Assembly (NCBI RefSeq): GCF_012516395.1
Contig: NZ_CP051206.1
Coordinates: forward strand, 1,718,501 to 1,782,500
Reading direction: 5' to 3'
DNA: 64,000 nt
Source of the DNA: Dolichospermum flos-aquae CCAP 1403/13F
Lineage (GTDB): Bacteria; Cyanobacteriota; Cyanobacteriia; Cyanobacteriales; Nostocaceae
In this document: in pieces, positions 1 through 8,399 of the stretch
Position numbering within the stretch: position 1 is the first letter of the stretch
How the letters are laid out: each line of letters starts with the position of its first letter
Made by a program: the position numbers and the translations under genes
The notes under the pieces: model-generated
What the model saw: the letters and a program-made list of their open reading frames with translations, nothing else
What the model was told of the DNA's origin: nothing
The model's database searches: none

Positions 1-693
1 TTCCAAAATCAACCTGTTGCCTTGTTTGGTGTCAAAGTGCAAATAAGCCATTTCTAAACCAGACATCCAACCTGCTATGGGTAAAGCCCTGGGTGAGAAA
101 ATCAAAATTCCCGGAATCCGAGTTTCTGGGCGTAATTCCGCCAACTCTAGGGGAAAAGCTTCACCAAAACCAATTTCCCAATCCGGCATTTGAGCCAAAT
201 CACTAGCCTCTAATGTCACAAAAGCCCATTGTTTTCCTTCTAAAGCATCTGGTAAACGTTGAGGTAAGGGCTTATCCAAACGCACAGAAGGATTGGCTAC
301 TCCCTGATATCCCGGTTCTTGGGGGTAGACTTCCTTCATGCGCTGCTGTATCCACTGATTAAGAACCAAAGTCCGCCGACTTGGTACAGCGGGTACTCCC
401 ACATCTTCACAGGATTTTGTAATCATGTTATTCATTTGGCGGCGGAAAAAGCGGATTTTGGTGGGGGAAGCACCGGCTTCTTCTATCGCTTCCTGGATTG
501 CTGTCCGTAGCCAACCCGAATTTACCTGGGTACTTGGGCAATATTTAGCATAGCGAAACAGAGAATCCGTTTGTGTACCAATATCTACAGGACTTTCACA
601 CACTAACATTTCCCATACTTTTTTCTGATTTTCGTCCAAAATCGGACGGGAGTAAAAATCGAGTTCCCAATACATTTTTCTCTGGCTGCCCAT
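1..693 (-). CDS. Tab2/Atab2-like RNA-binding protein (DUF1092), C-terminus cut by window edge
   Basis: The reverse-strand frame is open from an ATG at 693 to the window edge (231 codons). It reads MGSQRKMYWELDFYSRPILD, then a WEMLVCESP segment and a SLFRYAKYCPSTQVNSGWL segment typical of the cyanobacterial and plastid Tab2/Atab2 family. In Chlamydomonas and Arabidopsis these proteins bind photosystem mRNAs and help translation of PSI subunits; the cyanobacterial members are usually annotated only as Tab2/DUF1092. A second in-frame ATG at 675 (MYWELDFYSRP) matches the usual family N-terminus better and may be the true start. The missing C-terminus lies outside the window. Family assignment is confident; function in cyanobacteria is inferred from plastid relatives. 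Confidence 0.85.
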   Translation of the reverse strand, partial: MGSQRKMYWELDFYSRPILDENQKKVWEMLVCESPVDIGTQTDSLFRYAKYCPSTQVNSGWLRTAIQEAIEEAGASPTKIRFFRRQMNNMITKSCEDVGVPAVPSRRTLVLNQWIQQRMKEVYPQEPGYQGVANPSVRLDKPLPQRLPDALEGKQWAFVTLEASDLAQMPDWEIGFGEAFPLELAELRPETRIPGILIFSPRALPIAGWMSGLEMAYLHFDTKQGNRLILE

Positions 694-760
694 GTTTTAG
701 TGGTAAAAATCTGATGACTTGATATTTTGTGATTTCCTAACTTTACCAACTTACAGGAGC

Positions 761-800
761 ATTGGTAATTGGTCATTGGTAATTGGTAATTGGTAATTGG
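761..800. repeat. Heptanucleotide tandem repeat (TTGGTAA/TTGGTCA type)
   Basis: About five tandem units of a 7-base word (attggta / attggtc) are followed by a doubled ccctgttc word up to about 828. Short tandem heptamers of this kind are the STRR repeats known from heterocystous cyanobacteria. No gene is seen here. Confidence 0.7.
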
Positions 801-833
801 GAAAATTATTCCCTGTTCCCTGTTCCCTAGTCA

Positions 834-983
834 TACAGCGGTTTCCGCTCTTATGAGGTACAAAGTTGAATCATGAAACTCTTGTAGTGCGGGCATACTA
901 TGGCTAACGCCACGCTGCGCTATCGACAAGCTCAGTACAAGTCTTGCCCGCTAGATAACCTCATAACACCGGGAAGTGCTGTA
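834..983. mobile_element. MITE-B variant copy carrying a nested ~46-nt insert
   Basis: This copy begins TACAGCGGTTTCCGCTCTTA and ends GGGAAGTGCTGTA, the inverted ends seen in 107-bp copies at 10035, 28133 and 54005. The core GTAGTGCGGGCAT...TTGCCCGC is split by about 46 extra bases (about 897-942) with a GGCTAACGCCACGCTGCGC palindromic word, giving 150 bp in all. It fills most of the gene-free stretch 694-1008. Confidence 0.75.
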
Positions 984-1008
984 ACGACAATTTTTAACGC
1001 CAACCTAT

Positions 1009-1752
1009 TTAATTTTGATCCTGATTTTTGAATTCATCAAACTTAGCCCGAACCACCTGTATATCTTGCCACATTAACCATTTAGGCTTTCCTTGTTCCC
1101 GTGAAGGGTTACGCAACAAGTAAGAGGGATGAAAAATAGGCATACATAAACGCCCTTCCCACTCTAACCATTGACCGCGAATTTTAGTAATCGGGCGTTT
1201 GTCACCAATCACACCTTTCACAGAAGTTGCACCTGTTAATAAGATAATTTTGGGGTCAACTAGGCGAATCTGCTCAAATAAATATGGTTTACAAGCAGCA
1301 GCTTCTTCATTAGTTGGTACACGGTTTTCCGGTGGTCTACACTTGCAAATATTGGCAATATATATATCTGTTTCTGTACTTAAATTTACCGAAGCTAAGA
1401 TACTTTCTAGTAATTGTCCTGATCTACCTACAAATGGTAAACCTGTTTCATCTTCATTTTTTCCCGGTGCTTCCCCAATAATCATAATTTCCGCTTGGAG
1501 ATTACCACGGCCGACCACAGCATGAGTCCGGTTTTCACTTAATGCACAACGCTGACAGCCATTGCAATGTTTTGTCAATTCCTCTACATTGTCATAAGTT
1601 CCCGGCGGAATGGGAATTTTATTACTGGTAGTAATTAGCTCTTTTTGGTTTAAGCTAGAGTTATCAAATAAACTAAGTTGAGTTTCATGCTGCATGGAAT
1701 TTAGAATGGTAACTGGAAACTCCAGAATATTAACGCAAATATTACCACCCAT
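1009..1752 (-). CDS. Type-4 (family 4) uracil-DNA glycosylase, iron-sulfur
   Basis: This enzyme removes uracil from DNA in base excision repair. The family-4 signature GEAPGKNEDETGLPFVGRSG lies near residues 93-112 and the C-terminal HPSYLLRNPSR motif is intact. The Cys residues of CNGCQRC (about 63-69) and of NICKCRPP (about 136) can provide the [4Fe-4S] ligands. The 247-residue frame starts at 1752, but an internal ATG at 1695 (MQHETQLSLFDN) resembles the N-terminus of cyanobacterial homologues and may be the real start; neither has a clear Shine-Dalgarno. It stands alone on the minus strand beside cinA, another DNA-metabolism-related gene. Confidence 0.93.
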   Translation of the reverse strand: MGGNICVNILEFPVTILNSMQHETQLSLFDNSSLNQKELITTSNKIPIPPGTYDNVEELTKHCNGCQRCALSENRTHAVVGRGNLQAEIMIIGEAPGKNEDETGLPFVGRSGQLLESILASVNLSTETDIYIANICKCRPPENRVPTNEEAAACKPYLFEQIRLVDPKIILLTGATSVKGVIGDKRPITKIRGQWLEWEGRLCMPIFHPSYLLRNPSREQGKPKWLMWQDIQVVRAKFDEFKNQDQN

Positions 1753-1820
1753 CCTATCAATTAATAGACAGAATTAGATTGGGGCTTTGTCTACCCTTTT
1801 TTCCAGACAGCACACTCTAA

Positions 1821-2027
1821 TTAATCAAGTTTTAAAGCATTAACTGGCACATCATCCCAAGATTTAACTATCCTTAATTTGGCAATCCAGCCCTCTGCCT
1901 TTTGAGAGTTTGTGAGATTAGTCTTAAACGATTCATGACAATCCTTAGCCTGAGATTCATCACAAGAGGCAATACAGGCGTGAATCAGCCCAGAAGGATC
2001 AATTTGTTCATTTACCCAAATATTCAT
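1821..2027 (-). CDS. Small conserved hypothetical protein (68 aa)
   Basis: The protein starts MNIWVNEQIDPSGLIHACIA and ends SWDDVPVNALKLD. I do not recognise a named domain. It has a Cys-containing segment (CIASCDESQAKDCHESF) and a Trp-containing C-terminal half (GWIAKLRIVKSWDDVP). It has coding-like composition with no repeats and sits divergently from cinA. It resembles small conserved cyanobacterial proteins of unknown role. No function is proposed. Confidence 0.65.
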   Translation of the reverse strand: MNIWVNEQIDPSGLIHACIASCDESQAKDCHESFKTNLTNSQKAEGWIAKLRIVKSWDDVPVNALKLD

Positions 2028-2244
2028 AGTTTATCTTTTGAAAATATCGTGTTAAAACCGCCATCTTTAATTTTATAATGTTTATTGAATTTATGTACAA
2101 GAATAGTTAACAGGGAAAGAAGCGTGATAGATATAGATATGGAAATACCTGATTGTCAAAATCAAATATTAGTCCTATATTTAACCGAGTATTTAATATC
2201 ACCAGTTCCTCCCAAATTCCTCTTCCCAATTCCTTCCTAATCCC

Positions 2245-3555
2245 ATGAGTGCAGAAATTATTTGCGTTGGTACAGAAATGCTGCTAGGAGATATCCTCAA
2301 CAGCAATGCCCAATATCTTGCCCAGCAGTTAGCACAGTTAGGCATTCCTCACTACTATCAAACCGTCGTCGGGGATAATCCAGACAGACTTAAAGAAGTG
2401 ATAGAAATTGCCGCTTCCAGAGTACAAATTCTCATTTTCACCGGTGGTTTAGGCCCCACACCCGATGATCTCACCTGCGAAACTATCGCTGATTTTTTTG
2501 GCGTATCTTTAATAGAACGAGCCGATATTATCGAAGATATAACCGAAAAATTTGCCCAACGGGGACGAGTAATGTCTGCCAATAATCGCAAACAAGCCTT
2601 AATTCCCCAAGGTGCAGAAATTTTACCCAACCCCACAGGAACAGCACCGGGTATTATTTGGCAACCTCGTCCGGGATTAACTATTTTTACCTTCCCTGGT
2701 GTTCCCAGCGAAATGTATCGAATGTGGACAGAAACCGCCGTACCTTTTCTGAAAAGTCAAGGTTGGGGAAAAGAAATTATTTATAGTCGTAGTTTAAGAT
2801 TTTGGGGAATTGGAGAATCAGCTTTAGCCGAAAAAGTAGCCCCTTATTTTGACTTAACTAACCCCACAGTAGCCCCCTATGCGGGCAAGGGAGAGGTGAG
2901 ACTGCGAATCTCTGCTAAAGCCACAGACGCAACAACCGCAGAAGCTTTAATTACACCCATTGAAAAACAACTCATAGAAATTGCTGGCTTAGATTATTAT
3001 GGCATTGATAATGACACCCTTGCTGCTGTCGTTGGTAATTTGTTAAGGTCCGCGGGAGCAACCCTATCTGTAGCCGAATCTTGCACCGGTGGGGGACTGG
3101 GACAAATGTTAACGGAAATTTCTGGTAGTTCTGATTACTTTTGGGGTGGAGTAATTTCCTACGCCAATTCCGTAAAAATTGGACTATTAGGGGTCAACCC
3201 AGAGGATTTAGAGGAATTTGGGGCAGTGAGTGCGACAGTAGCTGAACAAATGGCTATTGGTGTTAAAAATCGGCTCTCAACTACTTGGGGATTAAGTATT
3301 ACAGGCATTGCCGGACCAACCGGGGGAACCCAAACCAAACCAGTGGGTTTAGTCTATATTGGTTTAGCTGGTCCTGGCAACGAAGTAATCAGTTTTGAAC
3401 ATCGCTTCGGAACAATTCGGGGACGGTCTTTAATTCGTTATGTGAGTGCAAATGCAGCTTTGGATAATCTGCGGCGACAGTTGCAAAAAAGGCTAGTACC
3501 GCAGGGCGGAAGTCAAAAGTCAAAACTAATATACAGTAGGCTTTTTGGCGATTGA
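2245..3555 (+). CDS. cinA: CinA-like protein (MoCF-type domain plus NMN amidohydrolase domain)
   Basis: This is a two-domain CinA. Residues 1-170 form the molybdopterin-binding-like (COG1058) domain with MSAEIICVGTEMLLGDILNS and FTGGLGPTPDDLT. The C-terminal PncC-type domain (from about 265) carries VAESCTGGGLGQMLTEISGS and SITGIAGPTGG. CinA homologues act as ADP-ribose pyrophosphatase and NMN deamidase in pyridine-nucleotide recycling; the competence link is historical. At 436 residues it is about 15-20 longer than usual: the tail after NLRRQLQKR is encoded by a dispersed repeat beginning ctagtaccgcagggcgg, of which a second copy lies just downstream at 3586. A repeat insertion probably replaced the original stop. 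Confidence 0.95.
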   Translation: MSAEIICVGTEMLLGDILNSNAQYLAQQLAQLGIPHYYQTVVGDNPDRLKEVIEIAASRVQILIFTGGLGPTPDDLTCETIADFFGVSLIERADIIEDITEKFAQRGRVMSANNRKQALIPQGAEILPNPTGTAPGIIWQPRPGLTIFTFPGVPSEMYRMWTETAVPFLKSQGWGKEIIYSRSLRFWGIGESALAEKVAPYFDLTNPTVAPYAGKGEVRLRISAKATDATTAEALITPIEKQLIEIAGLDYYGIDNDTLAAVVGNLLRSAGATLSVAESCTGGGLGQMLTEISGSSDYFWGGVISYANSVKIGLLGVNPEDLEEFGAVSATVAEQMAIGVKNRLSTTWGLSITGIAGPTGGTQTKPVGLVYIGLAGPGNEVISFEHRFGTIRGRSLIRYVSANAALDNLRRQLQKRLVPQGGSQKSKLIYSRLFGD

Positions 3556-3620
3556 ATATGGTTGCTTTATTTACGCCGTGATGTACTAGTACCGCAAGCC
3601 GGAATTAAAAATTAAAACAC
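3492..3620. repeat. Two direct copies of a ctagtaccgca repeat at the cinA 3' end
   Basis: The words ctagtaccgcagggcggaag (from 3492) and ctagtaccgcaagccggaat (from 3586) are each followed by an A-rich tail (agtcaaaagtcaaaa / taaaaattaaaa). The first copy lies inside the cinA frame, the second in the intergenic space. This A-tailed word recurs in many Nostocales genomes by recollection. Confidence 0.6.
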
Positions 3621-3983
3621 CAGATTACACAGTCCTTGTATCTGCTCAGTAAATGGGGGCGGACTACCTATTCGGGAACGATTTTACGCCATTTGAGGCT
3701 TGTCATTGAACGATTTACCCCGAATTATTGAGCGGTTACCAGTCCTTTTCCCTATTTTTAATGATGCCTTACTTACGATTTAGATGTCTATTGTATACTG
3801 GTTTTCTGTGACTCAGTACTTACACTTTGTGACAGTTTGGTCTAGACAATGCTTGACAATAGCTAATGAAGAGGGTATGGTTATAGAGAAAAAATTTTGT
3901 CCCAGAGAGTCATTATTAATTAGTAGTTTGGTTTGTTTAATTCTAAATTCTTTTAATGGACTTATAATCAAGAATGGCACTAA
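3621..3983 (+). promoter_or_regulatory. Gene-free leader of the polysaccharide locus with a sigma70-like promoter
   Basis: No convincing gene is seen between cinA and the first glycosyltransferase. A good consensus pair is present: TTGACA at 3853-3858 and TATGGT at 3876-3881 with a 17-bp spacer, giving a predicted start near 3888, about 95 bp before the glycosyltransferase start. A short open frame from 3784 overlaps this promoter and has no family resemblance, so it is not called. Confidence 0.4.
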
Positions 3984-5390
3984 ATGAAAGGCAGAAAAAT
4001 TCAAATCATCAACGAAAATCAATATTTAACAAAAACTCATACAGAGTTAAATAGTGTTCAGATATCTACTCTTACAAATAAAACAATGTCAAATCATAAG
4101 AGTTCTCTAATATCTCCTTTGCATTCAATGGAAGCTGTTCTGCTTTCTGAACCTAGTGATACTTTATATCGTAAACTAACTACTTTGTCTGTAATCACCG
4201 AGTTTTTTCCAGACTATGCTGCAACCGGACAGTTGATTGAAGAACTAGTGAAACAGCTTGAGAAACAAGGAATCATAATTAGAGTATTCACTGGACAACC
4301 AGGGTACGCTTTTACTACGGCTAAAGCCCCAGCCTTAGAGCAATTAGGCAACATTCGCGTCCAAAGATCCCGATCTACTCAGCTTTGGTCTAAGAGGATT
4401 CGGGGGAAGGCTGTGAATGGTGTTTTGTTTACATTGCGGACTTTTCTCCATATTATCAAGAATGCTCGCAAAAATGATGTATTTCTATTAACTTCAGCAC
4501 CTCCTTTTTTATCAATAGCCGGATATTTCGCTCATTTGTTATTAAAATTTCCCTATATATGCTTAATTTATGATCTATATCCGGATATTGCGATCGCTTT
4601 AGGCGTAGTTTCCAAAAAGCACTGGTTAGCTAAGTTTTGGTGGGCAGTCAACCGCCAGATTTGGCAAAAATCTAAAGGGATTATTGTTCTGAGTCCTGCT
4701 ATGAAGGAGAGGGTAATAGCAATCTGTCCAGAGGTAGCTGATAAGGTGTCTGTGATTCACAGTTGGGGCGATTCTGAGTTAATTGTCCCCATTGCCAAAG
4801 AAAAAAACTGGTTTGCCAAACAACATAATTTGGACACCAAATTTACAATTCTTTATTCTGGTAATATGGGTCGGTGTCATGATACGGATACAATTTTGGC
4901 AACTGCTCAAAAATTACAAGATGAACCGATTCAATTCGTTTGTATTGGTGGTGGACCCAAACGTGAAAGCTTTATTCAAGATGTGACTCGTTTAGGATTA
5001 AAAAACTTTCTCTTTCTCCCCTATCAAGACAAAAGTGTGCTACCCTATTCCTTGACAGCTTGCGATTTATCCTTAGTCAGTGTAGAAGCAGGTTTAGAAA
5101 GTTTAGTTGCTCCTAGCAAACTCTATCCAGCTTTAGCTGCGGGAAGACCCATAGCAGCTATTTGTCCAAAAGATTCCTACTTGCGACAGCTAATAGCAGA
5201 TGGTGAGTTTGGTATTAGCATTGACAATGGAGACAGTGATAGTCTATCTAAGTTTATTCTCAACTTAAAGAGCGATCGCCAACTTGCAGAAAAAATGGGT
5301 AATGCCTCCCGCGAATATTTGCAGTCAAACTTTACGCCAGAAATCATCGCTAAACAATACATCAATGTGTTAGAACAAGCTATAATTTGA
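3984..5390 (+). CDS. Glycosyltransferase family 4 (WcaI-like)
   Basis: This is a retaining GT-B glycosyltransferase. The N-terminal domain holds TTLSVITEFFPDYAATGQLI (residues about 65-84), the hallmark of WcaI/WbuB-like enzymes. The C-terminal Rossmann domain holds TILYSGNMGRCHDTD and LVSVEAGLESLVAPSKLYPALAAGRP, where the donor nucleotide is usually bound. The 468-residue frame has a 40-60 residue non-conserved N-terminus; in-frame ATGs at 4086 and 4128 are alternative starts. It is the first gene of the sugar locus and faces the same way as the gmd gene. Donor and acceptor sugars cannot be read from sequence. Confidence 0.88.
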   Translation: MKGRKIQIINENQYLTKTHTELNSVQISTLTNKTMSNHKSSLISPLHSMEAVLLSEPSDTLYRKLTTLSVITEFFPDYAATGQLIEELVKQLEKQGIIIRVFTGQPGYAFTTAKAPALEQLGNIRVQRSRSTQLWSKRIRGKAVNGVLFTLRTFLHIIKNARKNDVFLLTSAPPFLSIAGYFAHLLLKFPYICLIYDLYPDIAIALGVVSKKHWLAKFWWAVNRQIWQKSKGIIVLSPAMKERVIAICPEVADKVSVIHSWGDSELIVPIAKEKNWFAKQHNLDTKFTILYSGNMGRCHDTDTILATAQKLQDEPIQFVCIGGGPKRESFIQDVTRLGLKNFLFLPYQDKSVLPYSLTACDLSLVSVEAGLESLVAPSKLYPALAAGRPIAAICPKDSYLRQLIADGEFGISIDNGDSDSLSKFILNLKSDRQLAEKMGNASREYLQSNFTPEIIAKQYINVLEQAII

Positions 5391-5580
5391 AATGTCACTC
5401 CAGCGTTATCAACGTCAGTGTGTGAACAAATTCAGTAAATTTAAGACAACTCAGTTAACAAAATTTAATACCTCAGACGATGTTGAATCAGGAGTTGGGC
5501 TTTGATGGTCTTTTTGATCTCAGTCCCTCCCATGCAACCTTCTTACGATCTATTGTTTAGTTAGTGATCAGGAGGCCAAA

Positions 5581-6006
5581 GTGCAGAAAAGGTGTGAGCG
5601 AAATCGGAAACGTTCCCAACGCAGGGCTATCCATTGTCCCATACATAGCTGCTATATAGATAGTGTTAGCCAAAAACACGGACTATTTGCCGAACAAGCC
5701 GGACAACTACAAGAGCGGGGTATTCCTCGTCGAGAAGCGATGATTTTAGTCGCCAATAAAACTACAGTTTCTTTAACTGGTGAGTGGTTAGAGGCTTTTT
5801 GGTGCGAAGAGTGCCAAGAAACAAAATGGTATCATGTGCATAAGCATGGATCTAAGTATGAGATATCTCTTGCCCCAGCCGAACTTTGGCAACAAGCAAC
5901 AGGTGTAATTCATCCCCATCGTAATCCTTCTGTGGGAGAATTTACCTATAGGCAATCTCGGATGCTTGGAGGTAACAGTGTTAAAGACTTCTGGGTAATG
6001 AATTGA
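5581..6006 (+). CDS. Hypothetical Cys/His-rich protein (possible zinc binder)
   Basis: The gene begins with GTG preceded by a strong ribosome site (ggagg, 5571-5575). The 141-residue product opens with a very basic stretch (MQKRCERNRKRSQRRAIHC). It then has CPIHSCYIDSVSQKH and WCEECQETKWYHVHKH, suggesting a Cys/His metal site, and a C-terminal GEFTYRQSRMLGG. No named family is recognised. Its stop is 1 bp before the gmd start, so the two are probably co-transcribed. The leader (tgatcaggaggccaaagtgc) recurs in degenerate form at 11471, in front of the ABC permease. A regulatory or nucleic-acid-binding role is possible but not shown. Confidence 0.7.
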   Translation: MQKRCERNRKRSQRRAIHCPIHSCYIDSVSQKHGLFAEQAGQLQERGIPRREAMILVANKTTVSLTGEWLEAFWCEECQETKWYHVHKHGSKYEISLAPAELWQQATGVIHPHRNPSVGEFTYRQSRMLGGNSVKDFWVMN

Positions 6007-6007
6007 C

Positions 6008-6964
6008 ATGAAAAAAGCTCTCATTTGTGGAGTATCTGGACAAGACGGCGCATATTTAGCAGAATTACTGCTAAAACAAGGCTATACAGTCTGTGGAACT
6101 TCCAGAGATGCCCAAATCTCCCCTTTCCAGAATTTAGTCCACTTAGGAATTAAAGACCAAGTAAAGCTGGAGTCAATGTCCTTGACTGACTTCCGTAGCG
6201 TCTTACAGGTACTGACAAAAATCCAACCAGATGAAGTCTATAATTTGGCCGGACAAACTTCCGTCGGTTTATCTTTTGGACAACCTGTAGAAACATTAGA
6301 AAGTATAGCTACAGGCACACTAAATTTATTAGAAGCCATTCGGTTTTTAGGCGCGACCATTAAACTTTATAATGCAGGTTCGAGTGAATGTTTTGGTGAT
6401 ACTGGCAATGTAGCAGCAGCAGAAAATACTCCATTCCGTCCCAGAAGTCCTTATGCTGTGGCTAAAGCTGCGGCTTTTTGGGAAGTAGCTAACTACCGAG
6501 AAGCTTACGGATTATTTGCCTGTTCTGGCATTTTATTTAATCATGAATCTCCCCTGCGTCCAGAAAGATTTGTCACTCAAAAAATTATTGCTACTGCCTG
6601 TCGGATTGCCCAAGGTAGTAAGGAAAAATTATATTTAGGTAATATGTCAATTCAGCGGGACTGGGGTTGGGCGCAGGAATATGTGGAAGCCATGTATTTA
6701 ATGTTGCAACAATCACAGCCAGATGATTATGTAATTGCAACGGGAGAAAGCACTTCCCTGGAAGATTTTGTCGCGGCAGCATTTCTATCTTTAAACTTAG
6801 ATTGGCATGATCATGTAGTAGTTGATAGTAGCCTGTTCAGACCTACAGATTTGGCTGTGGGTAGAGGTAATCCGAGTAAGGCTAAGAACCAGTTAGGATG
6901 GGAAGCTAGATATAAAATGCAGGATGTGGTGAAAATGATGGTAGACGCGAGATTAGAATCATGA
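6008..6964 (+). CDS. gmd: GDP-mannose 4,6-dehydratase
   Basis: This extended short-chain dehydrogenase would convert GDP-mannose to GDP-4-keto-6-deoxymannose, the precursor of GDP-fucose, GDP-rhamnose and related sugars. The NADP-binding motif GVSGQDGAYLAELLLKQGY (residues 8-26) is the GMD form. Next come PDEVYNLAGQTSVGLSF, AGSSECFGDTG, the catalytic YAVAK (about 150) and NHESPLRPERFVTQKI, all GMD-specific. Length is 318, close to short bacterial GMDs. It starts 1 bp after the upstream Cys/His gene. No GDP-fucose synthase or reductase follows in the window, so the final sugar is not determined. Confidence 0.93.
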   Translation: MKKALICGVSGQDGAYLAELLLKQGYTVCGTSRDAQISPFQNLVHLGIKDQVKLESMSLTDFRSVLQVLTKIQPDEVYNLAGQTSVGLSFGQPVETLESIATGTLNLLEAIRFLGATIKLYNAGSSECFGDTGNVAAAENTPFRPRSPYAVAKAAAFWEVANYREAYGLFACSGILFNHESPLRPERFVTQKIIATACRIAQGSKEKLYLGNMSIQRDWGWAQEYVEAMYLMLQQSQPDDYVIATGESTSLEDFVAAAFLSLNLDWHDHVVVDSSLFRPTDLAVGRGNPSKAKNQLGWEARYKMQDVVKMMVDARLES

Positions 6965-7010
6965 AAAAAATCTGATCCAGTCGGGAACTTTTGCTAAAAT
7001 AGTTAGGTGA
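6962..7010 (+). promoter_or_regulatory. Recurrent leader segment with ECF-like GGGAACTT motif
   Basis: Starting at the gmd stop, aaaaaaatctgatccagtcg is followed by GGGAACTTTTGC (6983-6994). The same string in variant form lies at 11490-11536 in front of the ABC permease (GGAACTTTG, then TCTAA). GGAACTT is the -35 word of RpoE-type ECF sigma promoters. The promoter role is inference; the shared segment is directly visible. Confidence 0.3.
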
Positions 7011-7067
7011 AACATCGCTGAGATTAAAATCAAATATCAATATTTAAACTGTAATTGAGTAAGTAAA

Positions 7068-7523
7068 ATGCCACCTACACAAGCAAATGGCGAAATTTAT
7101 GAACAAGATTATCCGGAGTGGTTGGATATTACCCTTACCCAACTGCAAAATCGGGATTTAGAAAATATTGACTGGGAACATTTGATTGAGGAAATCACTG
7201 CATTGGGAAACGAACAAAAGCGTAAAGTAGAAAGTTACTTGAGAAAACTTATTAAGCATTTACTTCTTTATCAATATTGGGAAGCAGAGAGATTCTATTG
7301 TGCCAAAGGATGGATTGAAGAAATTGATAATTTTAGATCTGAATTAGATTTATTATTAGAGTCTAAAGTTCTTTATAATCATTCTGAAAAAATCATAGAT
7401 AAAATTTACACCAAAGCTAGAAATAATACAATTCGTAAATCTGAACTATCTCCAACAATATTCCCGGAAACTTGTCCTTATTCTTTAACAGAAATTCTCA
7501 ATCCTGAATGGTTGCCATCATAA
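7068..7523 (+). CDS. DUF29 family protein
   Basis: The 151-residue product shows the DUF29 layout: an N-terminal YEQDYPEWLDITLTQLQNRD, the core IDWEHLIEEITALGNEQKRK, the helix LRKLIKHLLLYQYWEAE, and the C-terminal FPETCPYSLTEILNPEWLPS. DUF29 proteins are small helical proteins common in cyanobacteria, often in many copies and next to transposons or toxin-like genes; their role is unknown. Its 3' end is duplicated as a fragment at 9938-10027, and a MITE-A copy sits 12 bp after the stop. Confidence 0.9.
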   Translation: MPPTQANGEIYEQDYPEWLDITLTQLQNRDLENIDWEHLIEEITALGNEQKRKVESYLRKLIKHLLLYQYWEAERFYCAKGWIEEIDNFRSELDLLLESKVLYNHSEKIIDKIYTKARNNTIRKSELSPTIFPETCPYSLTEILNPEWLPS

Positions 7524-7534
7524 TATTTATTATG

Positions 7535-7660
7535 CAGGGCAAACGCACCTAAATTCTGTAATCCATGCCCAGCAAGGGTTTCAACCTTTAGTTACAAAAA
7601 TTAACAATCGTCAAAACCTTTGTCCAGTAAGCATTCTAAAAATAAGATGCGCTTGCCCTG
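7535..7660. mobile_element. MITE-A copy 1 (126 bp) with perfect 10-bp target duplication
   Basis: The element runs from CAGGGCAAACGCACCTAAAT to AAGATGCGCTTGCCCTG, imperfect inverted ends, and contains no gene. It is flanked on both sides by ATTTATTATG (7525-7534 and 7661-7670), a perfect 10-bp direct repeat. A near-identical copy is at 10168 and an inverted copy at 23579. Confidence 0.95.
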
Positions 7661-7716
7661 ATTTATTATGTTTATAAACTTAGCCAAAACATTAAGCAAA
7701 ATTAAGGTTATAAGAA

Positions 7717-8337
7717 ATGGCTTATAGTGACTTTACTCTAGAGAGAATCACTAAAATATTTGGCATTAATATTGAAGAAAGAACAAATGTTTTCACTGCT
7801 TTCGACCAGTTAACAGTTGATGCTTTTTTTATCAAATACTTACAAAATAATATTCCCTTAGCTCAAGCAATTAGTACAGAGAAAGCCAAATCAGAAATGA
7901 TTATTGCCCCTGTTTTAATTGAAGTAAGAAGATTATTAGATAATAAAATTAGTTTATTCTCAGGAATTGATTTTAATGTTAATATTGAGCAAGGTTTAAA
8001 TGGATTTTGCGAGTTCTTAATCGGTCTATCATCTCAACAGTTATATGTGACATCTCCTGTGATTGCTTTGGTGGAGGCGAAAAATGATAATCTTAAACAA
8101 GGATTTGCTCAATGTATTGCCGAAATGATTGCTGCTGCTCAATTAAATCAATCGGAGGGAAATAATGTTGAAAATATTTATGGTTGTGTTACCAATGGCA
8201 ATCAATGGGTGTTTTTGCAATTAACTGGTAATCTAGTGGTAGTTGATTTAGATGAGTATTATATAAATCAACCAGAAAAAATTATTAGTGTATTTGTGAG
8301 TCTAATTAAGTCAGAGTTCAATCGGAAGCAAATCTAG
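7717..8337 (+). CDS. Conserved cyanobacterial PD-(D/E)XK-like protein (206 aa)
   Basis: The protein begins MAYSDFTLERITKIFGINIE and holds IEQGLNGFCEFLIGL followed by VIALVEAKNDNLKQGFAQCIAEM. The E-x-K of VEAKND after an upstream acidic strand is the core of PD-(D/E)XK nucleases. Relatives in cyanobacteria are annotated as hypothetical or type I restriction-like proteins. It lacks helicase, specificity or methylase partners here, so a full restriction system is not indicated. It sits in the accessory patch between DUF29 and Uma2 genes. Nuclease activity is inference. Confidence 0.7.
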   Translation: MAYSDFTLERITKIFGINIEERTNVFTAFDQLTVDAFFIKYLQNNIPLAQAISTEKAKSEMIIAPVLIEVRRLLDNKISLFSGIDFNVNIEQGLNGFCEFLIGLSSQQLYVTSPVIALVEAKNDNLKQGFAQCIAEMIAAAQLNQSEGNNVENIYGCVTNGNQWVFLQLTGNLVVVDLDEYYINQPEKIISVFVSLIKSEFNRKQI

Positions 8338-8399
8338 TTTTTGAAAGGAATTAGATTAACCTAACTGCTATTTAAAAACAGAAGACTACTGGTAATGCG

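Noticed and set aside
3784-3987. 67-codon frame ahead of the first glycosyltransferase
   Set aside because: It has no family resemblance, overlaps the promoter-like TTGACA-17-TATGGT and the next gene start, and shows no ribosome site.
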